From Bacillus sp. FJAT-18017 (GTDB lineage Bacteria; Bacillota; Bacilli; Bacillales; Cytobacillaceae), in assembly GCF_001278805.1 (NCBI RefSeq), contig NZ_CP012602.1:3879501-3943500 (forward strand): a stretch of 64,000 nucleotides of DNA, read 5' to 3'. The notes below the pieces were generated by a model. It ran no database searches. It worked only from the letters and a program-made list of their open reading frames with translations, and was not told where the DNA came from. The position numbers were made by a program, and so were the translations under genes. Shown here piece after piece: positions 52,360 through 59,469 of the stretch (position 1 is its first letter; each line of letters opens with the position of its first letter).

Positions 52360-53199
52360 TTAACCCTTTGATCCGGAGAAGGATAAACCTTCAATAAAGT
52401 GCTTCTGCAGAATGATAAATATGACGATGACAGGCAATAAGGCCAGAACAGCTCCAGCCATCAGGATTGGATAGTCAGTCGTATGCTGGCCCCTTAAAAA
52501 AGCCAACCCTGCTGACAATGGCATTTTCTCGAGCGAGTTATTTACTATCAGCGGCCACATTAACGATTTCCAACTAAATAAAATGGATGTAATGGAAAGT
52601 GCAATCAATCCTGGCTTTGCAAGCGGAAGCATAATTTTCCAGTATGTCTGAAAAGGATTACAGCCGTCAATTCTCGCCGCTTCTTCAAGTTCCTTTGGCA
52701 GACTCATAAAAAATTGCCTCATTAAAAATGTTCCAAATGCACTGAACACCCCTGGCACAATCAATACATGCAGGCTATCAAGCCAGCCCAGCTTTTCCAT
52801 CAGGAGGAACTGTGGGATTAGGAAGGCTTGGGATGGGATCATCAGGACTGATAAAAATAAGACAAATAACACATCCCTTCCCGGAAATTCAATCCGGGCA
52901 AAAGCATATCCCGCCATGGAACAAAAAATGAGCTGTCCAATCACAATACCCGCAGTCATCAAAAGAGTATTCACATAGAACTGGGTGAAAGGCAATGAAG
53001 AGAAAATGTCGCTATAATTGCTCCACTGCATTTCATTTGGAAAAATCACCGGGGGAACTCTTGTTGACTCTGACATCGTCTTGAAAGATGTGAGAACCAT
53101 CCAAATAAATGGTGCCATCATCACTAAAGCGCCAAATGACAGAAGAAGGTGGATTGATACTTTTTTCAATCTAGTGTAGGCCACGGTTTTAGCATTCAT
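52360..53199 (-). CDS. Sugar ABC transporter permease (MalG/UgpE type)
   Basis: 279 residues, six hydrophobic spans. The EAA loop reads ELEEAARIDGCNPFQTYWKIMLPLAKPGL near residue 190. The start at 53199 is set by GGGAGG 9 nt upstream; an earlier in-frame ATG lies beyond the ribosome binding site. Pairs with the MalF-type permease encoded 30 bp upstream. No ATPase is encoded in the cluster, so a shared MsmX/MsmK-type ATPase elsewhere is presumed, as in many Firmicutes. Confidence 0.92.
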   Translation of the reverse strand: MNAKTVAYTRLKKVSIHLLLSFGALVMMAPFIWMVLTSFKTMSESTRVPPVIFPNEMQWSNYSDIFSSLPFTQFYVNTLLMTAGIVIGQLIFCSMAGYAFARIEFPGRDVLFVLFLSVLMIPSQAFLIPQFLLMEKLGWLDSLHVLIVPGVFSAFGTFLMRQFFMSLPKELEEAARIDGCNPFQTYWKIMLPLAKPGLIALSITSILFSWKSLMWPLIVNNSLEKMPLSAGLAFLRGQHTTDYPILMAGAVLALLPVIVIFIILQKHFIEGLSFSGSKG

Positions 53200-53228
53200 C
53201 CAAATCATCCTCCCTTCCACATGTTTTC

Positions 53229-54179
53229 TTATTCATAATGGACCCACTTCTTCTGCAGTTTGACCTGGATCAGGGTTATGATAAAGATAATCAAGAAAAT
53301 GAAGCATGCAATAGCCGATGCGTATCCTTTGTTGTTCGCCTCGAATGCCTGTTCAAAGAACAAGACAACCAACGTCCGAGTCTGCCCTTGCACCGGGCTC
53401 GTCGGCTCGATCATCATGAAGACGAGGTCGAACACCTGCAGCGCGTCAATGAGTGATATGATAGCCACAAAAAATATCGTCGGCGTTAACAGCGGAAGTG
53501 TAATTTTAAAGAACTTCCGGAATACTCCCGCGCCATCAATAGAAGCTGCCTCATATAGAGTTTGCGGTATCCCCTGCAGTCCTGAAAGAAAAAAGATGGT
53601 GTAATACCCGACATGCATCCAGACACTTACGACAACAATTGAAAATAAAGCTGTATCCGGATTTGTAAGCCAGTTGGTGCCATCAATCGAGAACAAGCCA
53701 AGAATATAATTTATTAAGCCGTACTTGTCTGCATATAGCCATTTCCAAACCATTGCGATTGCAGCTGGTATTGTCACGACTGGCAAAAAATAAATCGTCC
53801 GGTAAAAGGAGAGTCCTTTAATTTTTTGATTAAGGAACACAGCAATAACGATGGCAATCGAAATACTGACTGGTACAGAAACGATTGTATAGGTAAAAGT
53901 GTTTTTTAACGTGTTTAGTAACTCAGCATCCTGAAGCATTCTCTCATAATTGGCCAATCCATCCCATTCGTAGTTCCCAAACGCTTGCCATTTTGTAAAA
54001 CTCAAATAAAACGTGTGGAAGCTAGGCCAAATGTAGAGCGCTAATAGGCCAATTAAGGTAGGGGCAATCATGAAATATCCCCATATCCAATCATTTCGCT
54101 TGAGTTTGCTCTTCTTTTGGACGAATGTATTGACCGGAAGGCTGGTTGAAGGTGCTTTCATTGGTCCATTAATGTTCAA
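53229..54179 (-). CDS. Sugar ABC transporter permease (MalF/UgpA type)
   Basis: 316 residues. The N-terminal cytosolic stretch and six spans are usual; the EAA loop LYEAASIDGAGVFRKFFKITLPLLTPT lies near residue 220. It forms the channel with the MalG-type partner. Encoded directly after the binding-protein gene, and about 80 bp separate them, with a possible weak internal processing site. Confidence 0.92.
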   Translation of the reverse strand: MNINGPMKAPSTSLPVNTFVQKKSKLKRNDWIWGYFMIAPTLIGLLALYIWPSFHTFYLSFTKWQAFGNYEWDGLANYERMLQDAELLNTLKNTFTYTIVSVPVSISIAIVIAVFLNQKIKGLSFYRTIYFLPVVTIPAAIAMVWKWLYADKYGLINYILGLFSIDGTNWLTNPDTALFSIVVVSVWMHVGYYTIFFLSGLQGIPQTLYEAASIDGAGVFRKFFKITLPLLTPTIFFVAIISLIDALQVFDLVFMMIEPTSPVQGQTRTLVVLFFEQAFEANNKGYASAIACFIFLIIFIITLIQVKLQKKWVHYE

Positions 54180-54256
54180 TCCCTACCACCTCAAAAGGAA
54201 ATCGGGTCCCCCTCAATAGAAAAGGAGGCCCGTTAATTTAATGAGAAAGCCGAGGC

Positions 54257-55528
54257 TTACTCTTCGGCCAATACCTCATTCATTTTTTTCGCAAAAGCCT
54301 TTGCTGCTGTGGCAACATCCTGTTCACCCGTCCATGCTTTAGAGAGATAATCTCCCTCTATGCCCTGCCATGCAGGGGTATTTTTGGAAGAAGGATAAGG
54401 AACCGCATATTCAAGGCTATCGATAAATACTTGCAGGTTCATTTCCGGGATGGATTTCACCCACGCTTCTTCTGTTCCTTCATAGGCTGGAGTAAAGGCT
54501 CCACTTTCAGAGAATAGTTGGTTGGCTTCCTCCGATCCAAGGTACTCAAGGAACTTCCACGCTTCTTCCTTATGCTTTGTATTTGCTGAGATAGCATGGG
54601 ACAAGCCGTGTACAATTGTTGCGCGCTGTTTTCCCTGTGGAAGTTCGGCAACATCAACGTTCCCTTTAAGCGTTTCGTTGGCCGCAAACGGACCAGCCAT
54701 CCAGGAACCATCCCAAAGCATCGCGACCTTCTCTGATTCAAACAGGGAACGCGGCTCATTGTCGGTCATGGTTTCTAAAGTCGGTGATACCTTATGAACA
54801 TGAATTAAATCTGTCCAGAATTTAAGCCCTTCAATCGTTCCGGCATCATCAAAATGGGACTTTTTCAAATCATCGGAAATGACTTTTCCGCCTGCCTGGT
54901 AAATTGTATTGTAGTAATTTGATTGGTTATTAAGCTTCGCCGCGATTCCATATACATCCTTATCTACGTTTGTCAGCTTCTTTGCAGCTTCAATCATGTC
55001 ATTCCAATCCCATGTATTATCGGGATATTTTACGCCCGCTTCATCAAATAGCTTTTTGTTATAAAAAAGTGCCGTAGTTGCAATATCCTTAGGAATTCCG
55101 TACTGTTTTCCATCATAGTTGTACAGTGTATTCATTGATTCAGGGAAATTATTGAGATCGACTTTACTATCTTTAATCAAATCATCAAGCGGCAAAAGGA
55201 TGCCATTTGAAGCGTATTTAACGAAGTTCGGGCCGTTCATCCAGAAAACATCCGGAAGGACACTTCCTGTCGCTGCCGTTTCAAGTTTTGTCCAATATTG
55301 GTCCCAAGGAGTCACCTGCATCTTCACTTTAACACCTGGATTCGCAGCCTCGAATTTTTCAATGACAGGTTCATAAGACTTGGCCTGAGCATCATCCCAT
55401 ACGCCGACGGTTATTTCGACCTTTCCATCCTTCCCCTTTTTCCCACTGGCTGTGTCCGAACCTGAAGATGAACATGCAGTCATGACTAATACAAAGAGCG
55501 CAACAAAAATAGCAAGTACTTTTCTCAT
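54257..55528 (-). CDS. Sugar ABC transporter substrate-binding lipoprotein
   Basis: 423 residues of the MalE/UgpB-like family 1 solute-binding group. Lipobox VMTACSSSG with Cys near residue 19. The mature part has KVEITVGVWDDAQAKSYEPVIEKFEAANPGVKVK (in parts) and many Trp/Tyr positions (WDQYWTKLE, VFWMNGP, AMLWDGSWMAGPF) usual for oligosaccharide binding. First gene of the cluster, directly under the operator/cre promoter. The ligand is probably a GalNAc-containing di- or oligosaccharide, by context. Confidence 0.92.
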   Translation of the reverse strand: MRKVLAIFVALFVLVMTACSSSGSDTASGKKGKDGKVEITVGVWDDAQAKSYEPVIEKFEAANPGVKVKMQVTPWDQYWTKLETAATGSVLPDVFWMNGPNFVKYASNGILLPLDDLIKDSKVDLNNFPESMNTLYNYDGKQYGIPKDIATTALFYNKKLFDEAGVKYPDNTWDWNDMIEAAKKLTNVDKDVYGIAAKLNNQSNYYNTIYQAGGKVISDDLKKSHFDDAGTIEGLKFWTDLIHVHKVSPTLETMTDNEPRSLFESEKVAMLWDGSWMAGPFAANETLKGNVDVAELPQGKQRATIVHGLSHAISANTKHKEEAWKFLEYLGSEEANQLFSESGAFTPAYEGTEEAWVKSIPEMNLQVFIDSLEYAVPYPSSKNTPAWQGIEGDYLSKAWTGEQDVATAAKAFAKKMNEVLAEE

Positions 55529-55610
55529 CCAAATCCCCCTATTTAGTAGATTGACAGAGTTCTAAACTAAAAGTATGTAACTTCTCTCCTGATTGGAAAG
55601 TTATTACATA

Positions 55611-55659
55611 GTTAAGCGCTTACAAATAGAATAATACCATTGACAGGTTGATGGGTCAA
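55611..55659 (-). promoter_or_regulatory. Promoter, GntR operator and cre-like site of the GalNAc cluster
   Basis: Minus strand: -35 TTGACC (55654-55659), 17 bp, -10 TATTAT (55631-55636). Operator GGTTGATGGGTCAA (plus strand 55646-55659) covers the -35. TGTAAGCGCTTAAC (55611-55624) matches 12 of 14 cre positions and lies at the start site. A second TTGACA-like half (55640-55645) is adjacent. It fits substrate induction plus glucose repression. Confidence 0.85.
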
Positions 55660-55764
55660 CTGAATTTTCTGAATTATATTAAGCTTTTTTTCAACATCGA
55701 CGAATTTGATGATACTACTCCTCCTATTTACTCCTGGTAATTGGCTGATAAATTACATAGTAAA

Positions 55765-55796
55765 AAGAGCCTGCCGGGAATACCCAGCAGGCTCTT
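55765..55796 (-). terminator. Terminator of the 3D-domain gene
   Basis: AAGAGCCTGC / GCAGGCTCTT, perfect 10-bp stem, TTTTACTATG on the minus strand. Nearly identical to the nagA terminator stem. Confidence 0.85.
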
Positions 55797-55801
55797 AATT
55801 A

Positions 55802-56392
55802 TTAATAATAAACTTTAATCTTTACTGTCTTCTTTCCCCACTGAAGAGCTTTTTTCTTGTCAGAGATGAAGACATCAATTTTGTTTCCTCGCATTGCAGA
55901 TCCTTTATCGCCCGCAATTGCCTCCCCGTATCCTGGTACATATACTTTTGAACCAAGTGGGATAATTTTAGGGTCAACCGAAATGACTTTCGCTTTCGGG
56001 TTCTTTTTCAGGTTAATGCCTGTGTAAGTAATGCCGCTGCAGCCTTTGCAGCTGGCTGTGTAAGCTGTTGCCTTAACGGTAATTTCTTTGAATCGCTTAT
56101 GTGACGATGCTGGTTTTGCAGCTGGTTTTTTCGCAGCCGGCTTTTTTACTGCTGGCTTTTTCGCTGCTGCTTTTGTGCCTGTTAGTTTTAATACCTGATT
56201 CGGGTGGATTATGTCTGATTTTAATTTGTTCCAAGATTTTAATTGATTGACAGTTACCTTTTTTTTCTTGGCGATGCCCCAAAGGCTGTCACCTTTTTGC
56301 ACCTTATATGTAGTTCCAGCGGCTAAAGAAGCATTCGAAAAACTGAAAAGTACTACAATGGCTGTAACAATACTAATTATCGTCTTTTTCAA
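55802..56392 (-). CDS. Secreted LysM and 3D-domain cell wall protein, YocH-like
   Basis: 196 residues. Signal peptide to about residue 24. One LysM domain follows (TYKVQKGDSLWGIAKKKKVTVNQLKSWNKL in parts), which binds peptidoglycan. After a Lys/Pro/Ala-rich linker (four KKPA-type repeats) comes a 3D domain with TAYTAS near residue 115, ISVDPKIIPLGSKVYVPGYG and GDKGSAMRGNKIDVF, where the three conserved Asp are visible. It probably trims peptidoglycan during growth. A WalR-type box is 50 bp upstream, as for yocH of B. subtilis. Confidence 0.92.
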   Translation of the reverse strand: MKKTIISIVTAIVVLFSFSNASLAAGTTYKVQKGDSLWGIAKKKKVTVNQLKSWNKLKSDIIHPNQVLKLTGTKAAAKKPAVKKPAAKKPAAKPASSHKRFKEITVKATAYTASCKGCSGITYTGINLKKNPKAKVISVDPKIIPLGSKVYVPGYGEAIAGDKGSAMRGNKIDVFISDKKKALQWGKKTVKIKVYY

Positions 56393-56442
56393 GTTCTAGT
56401 CCCCTTTTCCTACTTTTGCTAAAAACATCATAGCAACTCAAT

Positions 56443-56459
56443 GTAACAGCCAGATTACA
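56443..56459 (-). promoter_or_regulatory. WalR binding site
   Basis: Minus strand TGTAAT-CTGGC-TGTTAC satisfies the WalR consensus TGTWAH-N5-TGTWAH at every position and lies about 50 bp before the 3D-domain gene start. Confidence 0.8.
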
Positions 56460-56584
56460 AAAGGAAACTATTTCTATTACAAAAGAAAAGAGAAATATTT
56501 CAAGACTGTAATATTTTGATAGTGATAGACTATTAAAAATTCTTCTCTTATTGAAGGTCGGTTTTCTGGAAACAGTCTCTCCTC

Positions 56585-56775
56585 CGCTCTCGAGCCCCTC
56601 TATTAACGACTGTACACTCTATTTTTTTACATACAGGGTCGCCAATAACCTTTATTGACGACCGTGTGCTCAATTTTTTATCCGCAGGGTCGTCAACAAC
56701 CTGTATTGACGACCGCGTACTCCGTTTTTTATCTGCAGGGTCATCAAGAACTCTATTGAAGACTATGCACTCCAT
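56585..56775. repeat. 51-bp tandem repeats containing hairpins
   Basis: About 3.5 units of 51-52 bp start near 56587. Each holds an inverted pair of the form GGTCGTCAA ... TTGACGACC with a loop of about 8 bases, followed by an A/T spacer ending TTTTTTAT. On the minus strand a 75-codon frame (56548-56775) crosses it with an AAGGTGGG-like site 6 nt before an ATG, and its product is a 17-residue repeat (DDPADKKRSTRSSI). The frame may be a by-product of the 51-bp period; I do not call it a gene. Confidence 0.75.
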
Positions 56776-56961
56776 TTTTCACCCACCTTTACGAACAACA
56801 CCATTTTTCTTATAACGTTCTATTCTTTTTGGTTAAGCAGTAAGGCCGGGCCTTACATAGGAATTACGGCCTATTTTTTCATTTCAAAGACTTTGAATTG
56901 GAAAAATATTCATATAACAGGTATAAATGAAATGGTATTTACTATCGGGATGGTGATATTT

Positions 56962-58377
56962 ATGCAAAAGAAACTACTGGCAGGCTTCCTGTGTTTGATT
57001 TTTATCATGGCAGGCTGTTCGAATGCTGACAATGATAAAAAGAACACAGCACCTGCGGATGCCAAAGAAAAGAAAACGGAAGCAGCCGCCAATAAAGATA
57101 ATGAACCAGAACAAAATACAGAAACTGAAGAAGAGCTTTTGTGGCCGGAGGCATTTAAGCCGGAAACGGGAAAAAGTTTCACACTTCCTACTTCAATGAG
57201 TGAAGCAGAAAATCATCAGGAAGGCGTCTGGTGGACGAAATTGAAGAATGAGCAGTTAACTGCACAAGAAAAGGATGCTGTCGCAGAAAGACTGCGAGCG
57301 ATTGCGGCCTCTTCCTTAAGTAATGAAGAAAAAGGTAGCCAAATCAAGCAATTCTTGACTGAAACATATTTTCCCGACCTGCCCGGACTTTCGACTTTTG
57401 AACCAAGAGGGAAAATCAGCCTTGAGGAAGTCGAAGCAGAATCGAACATTAAGTTGAATGGCAGGGAAATGAAGGAACAGATCAATGTGGCAATCATCCT
57501 CGATGCATCGGGGTCGATGAAACAGGTGAATGGCGGCAAAACGCTAATGGAAATGGCCAAGGACTCGATCAGTGAATTCAGCTCCGGTCTCCCTGAAAAC
57601 GCAAATGTTTCATTGACCGTCTACGGACATAAGGGAACCGGCGCGGACAGCGATAAAACCCTTTCCTGCACAAGCATTGAGGAAATCTATCCCCTTTCCG
57701 CCTATAATGCGGAAACCTTCAACTCAGCATTGAATTCCGTTTCGCCAAGCGGCTGGACCTCAATGGCCAGATCGCTCAAGCTGACAGGCGAGAAACTTGG
57801 GAACAGCCCCGATGCAACAAATGTCATCTATCTAGTTTCTGACGGTAAAGAAACGTGTGACGGCAACCCGGCCGAAGAAGCGAAAACCCTGGCGAAATCG
57901 AATATAAACCCGATCATCAACGTGATTGGCTTATCCGTAAACGGCGAAGATGCCGCGCAGCTAAAGCAGATTGCCGATACTGCCGGTGGACGTTACATCG
58001 ATGCAAAAAACAAACAGGAGCTCGACAGGGAATTCCAACAATCAACCGATACACTCAGCCAATGGTCCGACTGGTATAGGCAAAATATCTCCAAAGCGAG
58101 CGACCAGTATGTAGAGGATACAAAAAGGCTGAGCAACCTCAACGATGAGACAATCAGAAATATTCAATTGTTCCATCGTACTAGCCTTACTGCATTGAGC
58201 AACCTCTTCCGCGAAGGCAACCTTGACTCTGATATTCAAAAGGATGTATATAACTCGCTACAAGATTTTTATAAGGCATTGCATGATGAAAAGGTTGAAA
58301 TTTACGAAATGAAGCGTAAGCAAATTATTGAGATATTAGATAAGACAAGAGAAGAAGTGATGGAAAAGAAAAAATAA
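56962..58377 (+). CDS. VWA-domain lipoprotein
   Basis: 471 residues from the ATG at 56962, which gives a proper lipoprotein signal (MQKKLLAGFLCLIFIMAGC); a longer frame begins at 56893 without a ribosome binding site. After an acidic linker, a von Willebrand A domain starts at AIILDASGSMKQ near residue 178 (MIDAS DxSxS). GWTSMARSL (MIDAS Thr/Ser) and LVSDGKETCDG near residue 294 complete the metal site. The C-terminal 110 residues are helical. Probably a surface adhesion or envelope-sensing protein like YwmC/YwmD of bacilli. A strong terminator follows. Confidence 0.88.
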   Translation: MQKKLLAGFLCLIFIMAGCSNADNDKKNTAPADAKEKKTEAAANKDNEPEQNTETEEELLWPEAFKPETGKSFTLPTSMSEAENHQEGVWWTKLKNEQLTAQEKDAVAERLRAIAASSLSNEEKGSQIKQFLTETYFPDLPGLSTFEPRGKISLEEVEAESNIKLNGREMKEQINVAIILDASGSMKQVNGGKTLMEMAKDSISEFSSGLPENANVSLTVYGHKGTGADSDKTLSCTSIEEIYPLSAYNAETFNSALNSVSPSGWTSMARSLKLTGEKLGNSPDATNVIYLVSDGKETCDGNPAEEAKTLAKSNINPIINVIGLSVNGEDAAQLKQIADTAGGRYIDAKNKQELDREFQQSTDTLSQWSDWYRQNISKASDQYVEDTKRLSNLNDETIRNIQLFHRTSLTALSNLFREGNLDSDIQKDVYNSLQDFYKALHDEKVEIYEMKRKQIIEILDKTREEVMEKKK

Positions 58378-58411
58378 GAGCCAGGGCCCTCGAGAGAGGG
58401 CACTGGCTCTT
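58376..58411 (+). terminator. Terminator after the VWA lipoprotein gene
   Basis: AAGAGCCAGGGCCCT / AGGGCACTGGCTCTT with a CGAGAG loop, then TCGTCT. The following 300 bases hold only repeat copy C and the hairpin at 58728. Confidence 0.8.
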
Positions 58412-58541
58412 CGTCTAAGAAATAAAAGTGCCAAACATATCAAATAGGGAGACAGCAGTTCGTATCGGCGGAGGTAATTAATCTAATAAACTTGGGTTTC
58501 CTGGGCTGCTCCCCTTTTTTTTCAAAATGTTCAATAAATTT

Positions 58542-58572
58542 ATTCGACAAAAAGCGAGGAGTGACAGGCACT
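58542..58572. repeat. Dispersed GTGACAGGCACC repeat, copy C
   Basis: ATTCGACAAAAAGCGAG followed by GAGTGACAGGCACT; matches copy D over its first 15 bases. Confidence 0.7.
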
Positions 58573-58727
58573 ATATTCAAAAACATAGAGTACTGCTTTG
58601 AACTACCCAACAGTTTAGTACCTGTCTTGTCTATTCCACTCCATTTAAGACAAAGCCGCTTTATTAAGCAAAGGTCTTTCTTCACATTTCGAATATTTCC
58701 ATCTATAATGGATATATAAATAAAGAG

Positions 58728-58748
58728 AGAAGTGCTGGTAACACTTCT
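58728..58748 (-). terminator. Terminator of the 51-residue gene
   Basis: AGAAGTG / CACTTCT, then CTCTTTATTTAT on the minus strand. Confidence 0.65.
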
Positions 58749-58780
58749 CCCTGCAGCCTCTACCGTCAGAGTGGTGGTTG

Positions 58781-58936
58781 TCAATAGGTTTTACGCTTTT
58801 GAGAACCACCCTTTTGCTTGTGACGGCGCGGGGTGGTTTTCTCGTTTTCAAGTACGTTCTTCCGAATGTAATATGCGGTTAGCTCCCGCACTATTCCCTT
58901 CAGAATCTCACGTATGAATTCAAGACATGTTTCCAT
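58781..58936 (-). CDS. Small basic protein, 51 residues
   Basis: ATG at 58936 follows GGGAGGTGATAACC, an excellent ribosome binding site that rejects the longer frame opening at 58978. The N-terminal half is a predicted amphipathic helix (METCLEFIREILKGIVREL) and the C-terminal half is strongly basic (TTPRRHKQKGGSQKRKTY). Such a design could bind a nucleic acid or a membrane surface. I recall similar short proteins in bacilli but cannot name a family. Flanked by two copies of the dispersed GTGACAGGCACC repeat. Confidence 0.7.
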   Translation of the reverse strand: METCLEFIREILKGIVRELTAYYIRKNVLENEKTTPRRHKQKGGSQKRKTY

Positions 58937-59046
58937 GGTTATCACCTCCCTTCCAAAACGGAAAGAAGAAAGAGACAACCAACCACCCTCACAATATTCA
59001 GCTGCAACTCTATGGTACCATATCCTCTCTCAAAAAAATAAATCAA

Positions 59047-59079
59047 CCTTCGACAAAAAGCGGGTGGTGCCTGGCACCA
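59047..59079. repeat. Dispersed repeat, copy D (palindromic variant)
   Basis: CTTCGACAAAAAGCGGGTG followed by GTGCCTGGCACCA, where GGTGCCTGGCACC is self-complementary, unlike the GTGACAGGCACC form in the other three copies. Confidence 0.7.
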
Positions 59080-59084
59080 AAAGA

Positions 59085-59118
59085 AAAACTGCCGCGGACC
59101 TGTTCCGCAGCAGCTTTT
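59085..59118 (-). terminator. Terminator after the 67-residue gene
   Basis: AAAAGCTGCTGCGGA pairs with TCCGCGGCAGTTTT on the minus strand, then TCTTTTGG. Confidence 0.85.
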
Positions 59119-59123
59119 CCAAT

Positions 59124-59327
59124 TTATTTATCCTTTAGCTCTTTAAGCTCGTTCATCAACTGGTCAGTACGCTTCGCATTTCCTTCCGCGAAGTTTTCAA
59201 GCCGATTCTTAAGCTCGGCATCATCATGGATATTGTCGGCTGTGATTAAATATGTCCGCATCAAGTCCTCTTCCACTTCAAGCGAATGTGACAGGACTTC
59301 CTCCAGCTTTTTCTTATCATCATTCAA
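59124..59327 (-). CDS. Small helical protein, 67 residues
   Basis: Starts at TTG, 8 nt after AAGGAGG. The product (MNDDKKKLEEVLSHSLEVEE...) is acidic and almost entirely helical with heptad spacing, and reads as a small two-helix bundle. No Cys and no membrane span. Not recognised. A solid terminator lies 6 bp beyond the stop, which supports a real gene. Confidence 0.7.
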   Translation of the reverse strand: MNDDKKKLEEVLSHSLEVEEDLMRTYLITADNIHDDAELKNRLENFAEGNAKRTDQLMNELKELKDK

Positions 59328-59445
59328 TCCTCCCGCCTCCTTTTACCAGTATCGTTCTCTTTCCCTATTCCCCTTATCCGTAAGGCAAAAACAGCGAAAG
59401 ACGCCCAGATGATGGACACCCCCTGCTATGCACTATAAAAAAAGA

Positions 59446-59463
59446 CCAGTGCAATTGCACTGG
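59446..59463 (-). terminator. Terminator of the GGDEF-EAL gene
   Basis: Perfect palindrome CCAGTGCAATTGCACTGG, then TCTTTTTTTATAG on the minus strand. Confidence 0.85.
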
Positions 59464-59469
59464 CTCACT

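Noticed and set aside
56548..56775. 75-codon minus-strand frame with 17-residue repeats
   Set aside because: The peptide repeat follows directly from the 51-bp DNA repeat, and the composition is unlike a folded protein. A ribosome binding site-like sequence exists, so it stays a possibility, but it is reported only as a repeat.
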